A stretch of 64,000 bases of DNA, taken from contig WNYE01000011.1 in assembly GCA_021396245.1 (NCBI GenBank), forward strand, positions 186,001-250,000, in the 5' to 3' direction. Positions within the stretch are counted from its first letter, which is position 1, and each line of letters starts with the position of its first letter. The notes beneath the pieces were generated by a model. That model searched no databases, was not told the origin of the DNA, and saw nothing but the letters and a program-made list of their open reading frames with translations. The position numbers and the translations under genes were made by a program. Below, in pieces: positions 45,339 through 55,564 of this stretch. The stretch comes from Sporothrix humicola (lineage: Eukaryota; Ascomycota; Sordariomycetes; Ophiostomatales; Ophiostomataceae).

Positions 45339-47037
45339 CTAGTTCATCTGGCGGATCAGGGCGTTGATGTTCTCCTCGCGGTTGCCGAGGTCACCGCCCT
45401 CAATGAAGTGCTTGAACTTGCGGGTGTGGAAGCCACCAGTGGGGTTGGACAGCTTGAAGGGCCACAGGAAGTTGGAGGCCTGCTTGAAGTTGGGGCCGAC
45501 GGTGAAGATCTCGTGGATCAGGTCCTCAACGCAGACAATGCCGTACTTGCCCAGCGACTCCTCAATGATGGCGTTGTCGGTCAGGGCAATGCGCTGCTTG
45601 TTGATCTTGCCGTAGCCGCGCTTGTAGACGAGCTCCTTGACGCTCTTCAGGTTGGGGTAGCCGTAGGCGACCCAGGGCTCGACGATCTTGATCATCTCCT
45701 GGGTGGCCTTGGTGACACGGATGAAAACGCCGTTGTTGATCTGCAGCAGACGCAGGACCTGGAGGGTCTTGCGGGGCTTGGGGGGGATCTTGTTGATACC
45801 CTTGATGCGGACAACGAAGATCAGGTTGTTCTCGGCCGGGACGTGGAACGAGTTGTTGGCCTTGGCCAGGCGGGCCAGGCGGATCTTCTCGCGCTCAGCA
45901 TCGCGGTACTCCTTGACGTACTTCTCAGCACGCTTGAAGATGACGCTGCGCTTCTCCTTGTTGGCCTGTTGGGGTTGTTAGTTGCTGTCTTTGACGGGAA
46001 CAAATGTTTAAAAAGTGTAGTGAAAGAAGCAGTTTCCCAAATCGATTATCAGACCCGAAAGATGGTTAATTTTGCAACAGCATCGACGATTGTCTAGTTG
46101 GCAAGATATAGTTGTGCATCATATCGATTTCCTCCTCTTGTGTGTTTTGTGTATTCTTAAAAGTAATGTCGCGATAGAAAATACTTACAGCCTTCTTCTT
46201 CTCAACCTCGGCGGAGCGCTCAGCGCGAGCCTTCTCCTGGCTCTTGCGCTTCTTGAGCAGAGTCTCGGGGACCAGAATGTGGTCCTGGGTAGGGACGGAA
46301 CTGTTGGATGGAATCAGATTAGTACGTAGTCCAGCATACCAATGGTATGAGGGAGCGCCTGTGGAGAACTGCTGCTCAAGTGCGACATTCTCTCGATGGC
46401 TGGCTCGCTTGTTGAATTTAATCGGTGAGATTGTGTGGTGGGATCAGACCAGGATTGACCGAGATCAAAGTTGTCGTCCTCAAACCACACGCCACTCAGC
46501 CGACAACACCTCGGGCGTGCCAAAAGAGGCTCGCCCAAGAAACGTTTTGCTCATTGCACAAGATGACGAGAGCATGCAGTCAACCCAACTCTTTCGAGAT
46601 TGGGACCAAAGAAGGAAGCGACTGCAGCTGCTCGTCACTGTAATAGGCACTTGTTTTGGAGAAGAACGTCGTCCTCGTCTTTCGACAAAGGAAACGGGTC
46701 GCTCAGACTCAACACCCAGCACAGATGCCTTTCAAATTGAGGAGAGGCAGACCAGGTCTGTCCTCCACAAGATGGAGAGACGTGCGGGAAAATCAGACTG
46801 GAGTGCCGTGTCTTGACAGTCAAGAGACCGACAAGGACAACGATGGCATCCAGCGAAGGGGGACCACGACAATCTAGAAGAAATAAATCTGCTGCTTGAG
46901 TGAAGCGACCGCTCTGTTCAGTCTTTCGAGAGATGCTCCTTGACGCAATTAAACGGAAGAGCGACTCTCAAAAGAAAGGAAGGAGGCGGCGTTCAAGACA
47001 AGGACGAAAGAGGGAGGGAAAATGCATACGTAGCCAT
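45339..47037 (-). CDS. RPL7: 60S ribosomal protein L7 (uL30)
   Basis: Three exons: 47030-47037 (8 nt, ATGGCTAC), 46189-46300 and 45339-45965, giving 248 residues, the usual size. The protein reads MATSVPTQDHILVPETLLKK, a basic coiled N terminus, then the uL30 core (FVVRIKGINKI, LLQINNGVFIRVTKAT, KIVEPWVAYGYPNLKSV) and the fungal end NREENINALIRQMN. Exons 2 and 3 are certain. The tiny first exon is inferred: it is the nearest ATG upstream that gives the right phase at a plausible donor (GTATGC), and intron 1 then spans 729 nt with a TACTAAT branch site before CAACAG. Intron 2 (45966-46188, 223 nt) is much longer than the other introns here because it holds a C/D-box snoRNA. It is divergent from RPS14 with 566 bp between start codons. 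Confidence 0.9.
46039..46130 (-). ncRNA. C/D-box snoRNA within RPL7 intron 2 (snR39/snR39b-like)
   Basis: On the transcribed strand, an 8-bp terminal stem (AAATCGAT at 46130-46123 with ATCGATTT at 46046-46039) encloses a C box ATGATGC (46122-46116, one base off RUGAUGA) and a D box CTGA (46052-46049). Directly upstream of the D box is a 14-nt guide, ACCATCTTTCGGGT, exactly complementary to the conserved large-subunit rRNA stretch ACCCGAAAGATGGT. The fifth base before the D box is C, so the predicted 2'-O-methylation falls on the G of ACCCGAAAG; from memory this is yeast 25S Gm805, while Am807, two bases on, is the target of snR39/snR59, which reside in yeast RPL7A/RPL7B introns. A possible C' box (CGATGCT) is visible, D' is unclear. 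It should be released by debranching and trimming of the intron. Confidence 0.88.
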
Positions 47038-47603
47038 TGCGAACGGTTGTTGTCGAGATGCTCGTCGAAAATGTCGAGTGTTGTCGATGGTTGTCGAATG
47101 TCAAAAGAGAGAGGAAAGGAAGGGAGAAGGGGGGAGAGGAAAAGATTTTGAGCCCTCAGAAAATTTTAGGCGGGAAAAGTGGTGAGGGAGCGGGTACCAG
47201 CGAAAAATTGGATGTACATTGGTACGTACCCTGAAAATGGCGCTAAAATTGGCCCACCCCACAGTGCGCAGTTTGAGGTCGGCTCAACTTTTGCAGCAAA
47301 AATGCACATAGGGCACGCTAGCCCTGGCCTTTTTCCGACCCGATTTGCTTGGGAGAGATTCTGCCGGTGTTCACCGCCACCAATTTTTGTCCCTTCGAGC
47401 CCCCCAATGGCTGGTTCCCCACCAAAAAGTGTACCTCCCGCAAAACTTTTGGTGGTGTTTTTTTGCACGCTAGCATTTTCGCTGGCTGGTCGCTCTCGCT
47501 TTTCTGTCCCTCGTTTTGAGATTTTCAGTCTTTTCCTTTTCGACATCCCACGATCATCAACACCCATCACCAAACACCTCAACAACCCACCCAAACCGTC
47601 AAC
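47038..47603. promoter_or_regulatory. Shared divergent promoter of RPL7 and RPS14
   Basis: 566 bp between two ribosomal protein start codons. The decamer GCACGCTAGC, with a palindromic GCTAGC core, occurs twice (47313-47322 and 47465-47474), and a GGTACGTACC palindrome sits at 47221-47230. The RPS14 side ends in a pyrimidine-rich leader (about 47500-47560). The factor that binds is unknown. Confidence 0.6.
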
Positions 47604-48127
47604 ATGCCCCCGAAGAAGACTGTCAAGCCCGCCCAGGAGAACATCTCCCTGGGCCCCCAGGTTCGCGAGGGCGAGCTCGTCTTTGGCGTTGCTCGCATCT
47701 TTGCCTCGTTCAACGACACTTTCGTCCACGTTACGGATCTGAGGTAAGACCCCGCGAGAACGAAACGAGCGAACAAAGTGAGCGAGGGGTAAAAAAAAAT
47801 ACTGACAACAACAGTGGCCGCGAAACCATCTGCCGTGTTACCGGTGGCATGAAGGTCAAGGCCGACCGTGACGAGTCGTCGCCCTACGCCGCCATGCTGG
47901 CTGCCCAGGACGTTGCTGCCCGCTGCAAGGAGCTGGGCATCACTGCTCTGCACATCAAGATCCGTGCCACTGGTGGCAACGGCACCAAGACCCCCGGCCC
48001 CGGTGCCCAGTCGGCTCTGCGTGCCCTGGCCCGTTCCGGCATGAAGATTGGCCGCATTGAGGACGTCACCCCCACGCCCTCCGACTCGACCCGCCGCAAG
48101 GGTGGTCGCCGTGGTCGTCGTCTGTAA
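47604..48127 (+). CDS. RPS14: 40S ribosomal protein S14 (uS11)
   Basis: Exons 47604-47743 and 47815-48127 (71-nt intron, GTAAGA donor, ACTGAC branch) give 150 residues, the family size. The sequence is typical throughout: MPPKKTVKPAQENISLGPQ, FGVARIFASFNDTFVHVTDL, then after the splice SGRETICRVTGGMKVKADRD, ESSPYAAMLAAQDVA, the rRNA-binding GGNGTKTPGPGAQSALRALA, and the C-terminal RRKGGRRGRRL. In the 40S platform uS11 contacts helix 45 rRNA and mRNA at the exit. The start follows a CAAC leader and lies in good context. It shares its upstream region with RPL7, so the two are probably co-regulated. Confidence 0.97.
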
Positions 48128-48733
48128 ACGTGTCGTACACTTGTGTGTCGGCAGTTTGCACTTGCATGCTCGGCGTCTGGTTGTCTGCCTCCTACAAAAG
48201 TTTCTTGGTTGAAGCACGCCTCCTTCTTTTTGCCTTTATAGTTTGTTTTCTTTCTTCTTTCTCGGACATCAAAAGCAATGACAAAAAAGGGATGAGGATT
48301 GGGGGGGAGACGGGATCTAAAGAAGTTTTGTTCACTTTCTTTGCGCCCTCACCCCCAGGGTTAGGGCACACTGAATTTACACCTTCTTTTTATTCTTTTC
48401 TCTCTCTTTTCGTCCTTTCTTTTGCATTGCTTCCCTGATATCCCTGCGGTGTTGACACTTCCGAGGGGAACGGCAATTTTGCCTGGTCCCCATTGACAGT
48501 TCTTCTACGTCGCATGTTGCTTCTGGCACAACCGCAGTAAAAATGGGAATGGGATTTTGGTCTGATTATGGGTATCAAAAGGAGACTTACGAGACGTTCT
48601 TTCCGCCTTTTGTGGGAACAGTCTTACAAGACAACAAATACAAAATAAAAATCGTAAAATTAACATATGATTCATCATTCAATTCGTGTCTACTATGCAA
48701 AATACGTGATATTATACAAAATGTTTCGTCAGC
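48128..48733. other. Convergent spacer between RPS14 and RAD26
   Basis: 606 bp with both 3' UTRs. T- and CT-rich in the left half. No gene visible. Confidence 0.4.
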
Positions 48734-51700
48734 TCACCGCGGTGGCGGATGTTGGTACTTTGGCCTCAGTGTCCAAATCGCACGCATGCTCGACCCCGTC
48801 TTCTCCATCCGCGCCACCGTCTCCAGCGCCTTTTTGAAGTCGGCCGCCTGCTGCTTTCCTGCGCAGTACTGGTTGAAGTGGTCAACGAGCACCTTGGAGG
48901 GCACTTTGCCGCCGTGGCGGCGGACAAAGTTGGGGATCATACGCTCGAAATCCTCGACTGTCATGCCAGGGGCAGGCTCACGTGCTGGAGTGCCAGACGG
49001 GGAGCGGCCATATGGCGACCGGCTTGCTCGAGAAGAGGTACCACTTCCACCGGCCGGCGTCCGTAGTCCCTGGCGGTCGGCAATGCCAGATAAAATGCTG
49101 GATGAGCTCGGACCGGCACGACGACGCGCATTCTGTGGCCGACCGGCCTCGCCGACTTCACCGGTCCATGTCACTGTTCCAATGGGCACGCGACTGGCCT
49201 CTTCGCCCGCCTGGCGCAAATGTGCAGCGGCTTCGGACGCGACACGACGTGCCTCTTGCTCCAGAATACGGCGATCGGCTTGGACTTTGCCTCCACTGCT
49301 GCTCCCGCCGTTCATAATCATGTCGTGCTCGACCGCACTATGGAGAGCCGACTGGGCAAAGATGCCCTTCATGATGCGGTCTTCTTGCGCAGAGGACCCG
49401 TCGATGTTTGAGTCGCCCTCTGCATCCTCGGCTTGCTGGAACTCTTCCAGTTTGGCCACGCCGGGCATTCTCATCAGCTGGTTCTCGTCGTCGCCCTCGG
49501 TCGAGTCCTCCTTGGCTTTGCCCTTGTCGCCATTTGTAATGATAGGGATCGAGCCTGGGCCGGGCGTAATAAATTGTTTCCGGCCAGTCGGCGCTTTAAT
49601 TTGAGTGCCCTGGAAGAGCTCGCTCGTCTCGGTGACGCCGTCTTCGTACGTGCCCAGGGTGAACAGGTCGTGCAGGTCGTGCAGACCAAAGGTTGTCCGC
49701 TGCTTGGGGTCTTTCAACACTTTGTTGGTCAAGAACTGCTTGAAGATTTGGCGGTGGTAAATCTTTTCTTCGATCGTTCCAGCCGTCATGAGTCGGTAGA
49801 TGGTGACCTCCTTCTTCTGGCCCAGACGCCAGGCCCTCTCGCGAGCTTGGACGTCTGTCGACGGGTTCCAGTCAGGATCGAAAATAATGACGCGGTTGGC
49901 GCCCGTCAGGTTGGTGCCGAGACCGCCGACTTTGGTTGTCAACAAGAACAAGTCAATGTTAGGATTGTTGTTGAACTTGTCAACGAGCGTCTGGCGGTCC
50001 TTGATGGCCGTCTTGCCGTCCATTCTCAGGTAGTTAATGTCGCCTTGGCGCTTGACAAAATCTTCCAGAATGTCAAGCATCTGCGTGCCTTGACTGAACA
50101 ACAGCGTCTTGTGGCCGAACCGCTTCCACATTTGCAGCAGCGTCTTGACAACCTGCATCTTGCCCGACTTGTTGGGATTGCCCCAGTAGTAGCCCTCCTT
50201 GTACTTGAGATTAGGCTGCAGCAGATCGGGGTGGTTGCACGTCTTGCGTAGAATGTCGATGCCGTAGAGCGACTGCCGTGCCTTGCGTAGAATGGCATTC
50301 ATTTCGTCCGACTTTAGGAACAGCTCATAGGCTACTCGCTGCGGTTCTGTTAGCTTACAGAACAGCACCTGCTCGCTCTTTTTAGGCAGGTCGGTCGCCA
50401 CGTCGGCCTTGAGTCTTTGTAGGAGATATGGGCTGATGGCGTCTTTGAGCGTTTCGGCACACTTCTGGGCCGTCATGATCTGGAGGTTTGTGGCGTTGGC
50501 GTAACCGCCCAGCCGAATTGGGATCTCAAACTGGTTGCGGAAGTTGATGAGCGTGCCCAGGCGCATCGGGTAGATAAAATCAAACAGAGACCACAACTCC
50601 GTCAGATTGTTCTGCATGGGCGTGCCCGACAGAATGATGCGATTCGGCGTGCGCAGCTCCTTGCAGTAGACAGTAATGGCCGTGTTGGGGTTGCGGATCT
50701 TGTGGCCCTCGTCCAGCACAGCATAGCCCCAGTTGACCGGAATGAGGACGTCGCCATACGTCTGCAGGCCGGCATAGGTCGTGACGAGAACGTGGCCGTG
50801 CTTGACGACGCGGTCGACAATCTTCTTGGCGGCCGCACTCGATCCCCGGCCCTTTAGCTGTGGCTGGTTGCGGTTGTCCCATGACAGCAGCTCTTCCTCC
50901 TCGATGCGGTCTTCGCCCCGAACGCTCAGCATGCCGCTGCCCGACGAGTGCAGAATGGACACTCTGAGAGCCGGCCACCAGCGGTGGAACTCATTGACCC
51001 ACTGCCTCAGGACTGTGGCCGGTGCCACAACAATAACCGGCTTGTCGAGCCGCTGACTGTAATGCAGGGCCGACACAAACGAGATGAGCTGTACCGTCTT
51101 GCCCAAACCCATCTCGTCGCCGATAATGCCGCCGACGCGCATGTCGTACAGTTCGGCCAACCACCGGACGGCAGTCTTTTGGTAGGCAAAGAGGGACGGG
51201 TAAATATCGCCGGGAAGTTTGAGGCCGTTCTCAAACACGTGGTCGGGCTCGTCTGGCGACGGTTTGAACCACTCGGGTGTGTCGTCGTCGTCTTCAGGCA
51301 GACCTGCTGCGCGCCGACGTAGACGGCGTGCATTCCGTCGCCGCGTTACCCAGTTTTCCAAGCGTTGTTTGTAGACCATCTCGTCGCCATCGTCTACACC
51401 AGCGAGGTTGACCTTGCCACCCTCGGAGTCATCCTCGCCATCGCTCGTTAGAGCGCGAGCTTTCCTCCTTCTTTGCTTCTTTGCCTTTGGTTGTGTGAGT
51501 TTGGTAAAGTCGGTCGAGTCGTCGTCTTCGTCTTCATCGCCAGAAACAGGGGCTGTTCCCAATCCAGACTCTGAATCGGCCTCTGGCTTCCATTCATCCT
51601 CGTCGCCACCTCCACCATAGTCTGACCCTTCGTCAGAGTCGACCGTCCGTGTCTTCCGCTTCTTTCTCGGACGCAGTGAGAATTCCGACTCGACAGAACC

Positions 51701-52450
51701 TTCGACAGCAGCTGAGCTCGGGCCCGCCTCACTTTGGCCTTGGCTCTCTCTTGCCGCCTTTGCCTTCTTTGCATCTTCTCTTCCTAGCTTGACTGCCTGG
51801 AAGCCTTCCGAGAAACCGGGTAGCCTCAGATTCTGGTGCGAGTGTGGCTCGTCCTTTGCGTTTCCGGCCAGCTCTTCCGCCACGGCCTCGTCTTCCGCCT
51901 CTAGAATGACATCGGCCAATTCGCCCTCGACACCTTGCGGGCGCTCGCCGCCAAACTTGGCAAACGGCGTGATCTTGCCCGTCCGGATCAAGAACTCGCG
52001 CTGTGTCTCGTTAGGAAGTCGGTGGTTGGCCTTGTCCGCGTCGGCGGCCGACGATTCACCGCCCTCTGCGCCGTCCACATGTCTCTGGTCGATCCGCTTG
52101 CGAAAATCGGCCAGGTCCTTGTCAGCCGTCTCAATCTCGGCCGTCAGTTTGGCAATCTCCGTCTCGAAGCGTTTTCGCAAAGCAGGGTTGGCCGTTGACG
52201 TCGCCCGCAGTCTCTGGTTGTAGGTGTGTCGCTGCGCCTCCAGTTTTGTCTTCGTCACCTCCAACTTGTCAATTCGCTTCTCGTCGCGCTTGTCTTCGGC
52301 GTCGATCAAGGCCAGCTCGGCCTGGTAGGTGATGTCGCGCTCAAGGTCGTCCTGATCACGGACGTTTTCGGTCAAGGCCTTGATGGCCGACTCTTCGTCG
52401 AGCAGCGTCGGCTCGTCGGCCATCTTGTCGTGCGCGGAAGGTGAAGACAT
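48734..52450 (-). CDS. RAD26: RAD26/CSB (ERCC6) family SWI/SNF ATPase, transcription-coupled repair
   Basis: An intronless frame of 1238 residues. CSB/Rad26 binds stalled RNA polymerase II and starts transcription-coupled nucleotide excision repair. The N-terminal 400 residues are charged with a coiled-coil stretch (about 60-125), acidic patches and a basic stretch (LRPRKKRKTR). The SNF2 lobe starts at about residue 420 (YPSLFAYQKTAVRWLAEL) with Walker A DEMGLGKT at 445-452, IVVAPATVLRQW, and the DEGHKIRNP box near 578 that marks the CSB subgroup. The second lobe holds LLFSQGTQMLDILEDF, LRMDGKT, LLTTKVGGLGTNLTGANRVII and RAWRLGQKKEVTIYRL. The C-terminal region ends with a short helical domain (MTVEDFERMIPNFVRRHGG). 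The start is the first ATG of the frame. It is divergent from the gene at 53006. Confidence 0.95.
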   Translation of the reverse strand: MSSPSAHDKMADEPTLLDEESAIKALTENVRDQDDLERDITYQAELALIDAEDKRDEKRIDKLEVTKTKLEAQRHTYNQRLRATSTANPALRKRFETEIAKLTAEIETADKDLADFRKRIDQRHVDGAEGGESSAADADKANHRLPNETQREFLIRTGKITPFAKFGGERPQGVEGELADVILEAEDEAVAEELAGNAKDEPHSHQNLRLPGFSEGFQAVKLGREDAKKAKAARESQGQSEAGPSSAAVEGSVESEFSLRPRKKRKTRTVDSDEGSDYGGGGDEDEWKPEADSESGLGTAPVSGDEDEDDDSTDFTKLTQPKAKKQRRRKARALTSDGEDDSEGGKVNLAGVDDGDEMVYKQRLENWVTRRRNARRLRRRAAGLPEDDDDTPEWFKPSPDEPDHVFENGLKLPGDIYPSLFAYQKTAVRWLAELYDMRVGGIIGDEMGLGKTVQLISFVSALHYSQRLDKPVIVVAPATVLRQWVNEFHRWWPALRVSILHSSGSGMLSVRGEDRIEEEELLSWDNRNQPQLKGRGSSAAAKKIVDRVVKHGHVLVTTYAGLQTYGDVLIPVNWGYAVLDEGHKIRNPNTAITVYCKELRTPNRIILSGTPMQNNLTELWSLFDFIYPMRLGTLINFRNQFEIPIRLGGYANATNLQIMTAQKCAETLKDAISPYLLQRLKADVATDLPKKSEQVLFCKLTEPQRVAYELFLKSDEMNAILRKARQSLYGIDILRKTCNHPDLLQPNLKYKEGYYWGNPNKSGKMQVVKTLLQMWKRFGHKTLLFSQGTQMLDILEDFVKRQGDINYLRMDGKTAIKDRQTLVDKFNNNPNIDLFLLTTKVGGLGTNLTGANRVIIFDPDWNPSTDVQARERAWRLGQKKEVTIYRLMTAGTIEEKIYHRQIFKQFLTNKVLKDPKQRTTFGLHDLHDLFTLGTYEDGVTETSELFQGTQIKAPTGRKQFITPGPGSIPIITNGDKGKAKEDSTEGDDENQLMRMPGVAKLEEFQQAEDAEGDSNIDGSSAQEDRIMKGIFAQSALHSAVEHDMIMNGGSSSGGKVQADRRILEQEARRVASEAAAHLRQAGEEASRVPIGTVTWTGEVGEAGRPQNARRRAGPSSSSILSGIADRQGLRTPAGGSGTSSRASRSPYGRSPSGTPAREPAPGMTVEDFERMIPNFVRRHGGKVPSKVLVDHFNQYCAGKQQAADFKKALETVARMEKTGSSMRAIWTLRPKYQHPPPR

Positions 52451-53005
52451 TGTCGGGGTAGCAATGAGAGTGTCGCTGTTTTGTCGATGCTAAAGCTTGC
52501 TGCGAAAGCAAGGGAGTGTCGTCGATGTCGACCTACTCCTTGCGCATCCTTGAGTTGAATGGATGCCTTGCGAAAAGAGCGATGGAAAATGACAATCGAG
52601 TAAAGTTGCGAACTTGCGCTCGACTTTTCGATGCCGTCGTACGAAAAAAGAGGCTGCCGACGTGGCGGTTGTGAGAAAAACCGAGTCAAAGTTCAGTCAT
52701 GTCTTTGGTGGCGATTGTCCAAAACGTCATTCAAAGAGAAAAAAAGTACAGAGAATCGCGACGGTTCCGCGACAGCACGTGACCCTCATTTGGTTTTAAA
52801 GTGGTTTTTGCCTGCTGGCTCGCTAGGCTACAGCGGCACTGCCGCCTAAAGCCGCTGGACGATCCGCCGCCAGCCCGTTTCAACTTCATAATGCGGAGTC
52901 GGTTCGGCTTACATAAGATAGCCGAGTCAACAAACCTCCAAGACCAAGACGCCGGTCCAAAGAAACACAGGCCGAAAGACCAGAAGGCTCAACTAACTTT
53001 TCGTC
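52451..53005. promoter_or_regulatory. Divergent promoter region between RAD26 and the ketopantoate-reductase-like gene
   Basis: 555 bp between two start codons on opposite strands. No repeat or clear core promoter motif is evident. Open frames in it are short or shadows of RAD26. Confidence 0.45.
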
Positions 53006-54490
53006 ATGGCTGTAGGACCTTGTCGCGTGTCACTACAGCTTACCACTCTACTACGTTGTCGACAGACTGTACGGCCGAAGTTCGACACGATTTTGTTCAG
53101 ACGAAGCTTCAGTGTCACTCCGATGGTTGGCGCGGTCAAGAAAGCCGATTCGGCGGGCGCAGGGGCTGCCATCCCGGATTGGTTGTCACGCACGCTTCAG
53201 GACACGGCTACAGGACCGAAGATTTACAGATGGACCACAGACGATGTACCAGGCGACTCAAAAGCAGTAGTCACCAAACGGCAGCTCTCACCAGAAGAGG
53301 AGAAGCGACGCATCTACGTGCTTGGTCTGGGAAACCTCGGCCGGCTGTTTGCAGCATCTCTCGCCAAGCTTCCTAATCGGCCGCCCATCACACTTGTTGT
53401 TCATCGGCAGGGCCTGCTGGAGCACTGGAAGTCTGAGCCGGGGGTGGTACTACATCCACCAAGCTATTTGGAGGACAAGAATGACCAAGACGACAACGCC
53501 CGGATCACAGACTTTGACGTCGAAATGTGGTCCGAGACACCGCCGCCAGAAAATGAGGCCGCGTCTACCGAGATCTCCGGCATCTCCAACCTCGTCATCT
53601 CGACAAAAGCACAAGACGCGCTCAAGACGGCCGACTGGCTACGGCGCTACCTGGGGCCGGAATCGACAGTGGCTTTTGCACAAAATGGCATGAACAAACT
53701 GTGGCCGCCGTACGGAGCCATCTACAACGAGGCGCGCTACCCGCAGTCTTCTGAGTCTGAACACCGTGAAAATCCCCTCTGGCTCGCCTGCATTGTGACC
53801 CACGGCGTCTTCTCGCTAGGCCCGTTTGCCAGTGTCCATGCTTCTCCGGCTGGTGTTGTCTTGGGCGCTGTTGGCGACGACGATCCGACTGCTCCTGGCG
53901 AAAAGTCGTATCTCGTCCAGCAGATTCTGGCGGCATCTCAACTTAGTGCTCGCTGGGCCCCACGTCACGAGCTGTGGGTGCTCCAGCTCGAAAAGCTCGT
54001 TGTCAACTCGGTCCTCAACCCCCTGACGGCCATTCTGCGGTGCAAGAACGGCGCTATTTTTGTGTCCGAGGCAGACTCGAAGCTGCCCGTGGTTATTGAC
54101 CAGCTTCTGGAAGAGGCGAGCACAGTGCTTCGTGCACTAGTTAAACATGAAATTGAGAACGGCAGTATCTTTGGGCAGTCGACAGACAGCAGCAGTGACA
54201 AGGACGCTCTTGTCGAGAGACTGTCTTTCCAAAGCCTACGAGCCATGGTCTACCGCGTCGGCGAGCTGGTCAAGGACAATAACAGCTCCATGCTCCAGGA
54301 CGCGATTGCTGGCAAGAAGACGGAGGTGCGCGAGTTCAACGGCTGGATTGTCGAGATGGCGCGCTACTTGGAGAGTGTCGGTGCCACGAATGGCAGGCCA
54401 ATCGAGGTGGCCACGCACCAAAAGATGGTGGATCTGGTCGAGAAAGCCGTTCCCCTTTCCAGAGATGAACTGGACAGACAGTTCTCATGA
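53006..54490 (+). CDS. Ketopantoate reductase family protein (ApbA/PanE), probably mitochondrial
   Basis: 494 residues, one exon. 2-Dehydropantoate 2-reductase makes pantoate for coenzyme A with NADPH. The dinucleotide motif is VLGLGNLGRLF (about 104-114), followed by ITLVVHRQ, the middle segment VISTKAQD with Lys, and FAQNGMNKLW. The C-terminal helical domain carries the family signature KLVVNSVLNPLTAILRCKNG with the expected Lys and Asn. The first 40 residues are Arg-rich without acids (up to FRRSFSVTP), which suggests a mitochondrial presequence. A number of fungi have more than one member of this family, some with no proven pantoate role, so the reaction is likely but not certain. An acidic insert (about 155-190) extends the N-terminal domain. 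Confidence 0.88.
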   Translation: MAVGPCRVSLQLTTLLRCRQTVRPKFDTILFRRSFSVTPMVGAVKKADSAGAGAAIPDWLSRTLQDTATGPKIYRWTTDDVPGDSKAVVTKRQLSPEEEKRRIYVLGLGNLGRLFAASLAKLPNRPPITLVVHRQGLLEHWKSEPGVVLHPPSYLEDKNDQDDNARITDFDVEMWSETPPPENEAASTEISGISNLVISTKAQDALKTADWLRRYLGPESTVAFAQNGMNKLWPPYGAIYNEARYPQSSESEHRENPLWLACIVTHGVFSLGPFASVHASPAGVVLGAVGDDDPTAPGEKSYLVQQILAASQLSARWAPRHELWVLQLEKLVVNSVLNPLTAILRCKNGAIFVSEADSKLPVVIDQLLEEASTVLRALVKHEIENGSIFGQSTDSSSDKDALVERLSFQSLRAMVYRVGELVKDNNSSMLQDAIAGKKTEVREFNGWIVEMARYLESVGATNGRPIEVATHQKMVDLVEKAVPLSRDELDRQFS

Positions 54491-55564
54491 TAATGATATT
54501 GCGGAGCGATAATATTGAAATAAAAGGTATTTATAAAAAAAACCAATAATATTGTAGATTTTATTTCATTTTAATTTGGCGTGGTGTAGTTTTTTTAAAA
54601 TAAAAAAATGTTAGATCAAAGCCAAAATTATTTTGATTTTAAAAACATGGTAAAACCATGATTTAAGCACCAAAACTTCGAAAGAATGAATTCAAATAAT
54701 CATACTGAACATGATGACGGTTACTTCTTAAGACGAAGAGGACTAATGCATAATGTGTTGTTTATTTATATTTATAGATTAAAAAAGGCCCAAATCGGAA
54801 ATTTGGGTAAACAAAGAGAAGAGAGAAAAGGGGTAATGAGAAGAAAGACTTGAAATTCAAAAGGAACCAACAAAATCAAACCCCCCCCTCGCCCCATCCC
54901 CGAGAAAACAAATAACCAAAACGACGGAAGCTCGGCAGCCCAAGCGCGATACAATTACACCAGTCATATACCGATCGCGGTCGCTTTGTCTCTTTCTAAA
55001 TAGTAAAAGAAAAGAAAAGAAAATAAAGAAAAAAGAAAAAAAAAGTATTCCACTTTCTATGGTCATAACATTTCGGGCCAGAAACACAAACGCGCACGCA
55101 GAGAGAACAAAATGGAAAAGACAAAAGAAAGATGAGAGAACACAAAACGGAAAGATGAAAGCAAAGAAGACAAATAAACGTGGCCCTTCAGAGAAACATG
55201 ATTAGGAGGGAGTACATGATGTTGCGAACCGAGAACAGGAAAAGTGGGTATGAAGCTGTCGTGGGATAAAAGAAAAGAGAAAAGGCACGACAGTGAAAGC
55301 TCTAAAAGATAGAAATGAAGATGGCATGACAGTAAATGGTTGTTGAGAAGAAGTTCAAAAATGGATATCACCGCACAGGTAATAGAAAAAGAAGATTGAT
55401 AAAAGAAGAAAAGAAGAAGACAAAGGAAATACCCAAGATGGGCAAAAGGTCATAGAGATGGCGTGATAGATGTTATCAGTCAAGAAGGATAGAGTTAGTA
55501 GGTTGAAATTTGGCTGGACACAAACACAGAACTCCAGGAGAAGGCAGCTTCTACGGCTGGAGGG
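54491..55564. other. AT-rich convergent spacer
   Basis: About 1.07 kb. The first 280 bases (54491-54780) are very AT-rich, with A- and T-runs and a small hairpin CATGGT-AAA-ACCATG (54646-54660). The stretch 55000-55450 is purine-rich (AGAAA/GAAAA). I see no gene. Confidence 0.5.

Noticed and set aside
46180..46310. Possible frameshift in RPL7 exon 2
   Set aside because: A careful reread shows a continuous frame from the 8-nt exon through exon 2 into exon 3, with total length 248 residues as expected.
46301..47029. A second snoRNA in the long RPL7 intron 1
   Set aside because: CTGA elements exist but no C box (RUGAUGA) with a closing stem was found on the transcribed strand.
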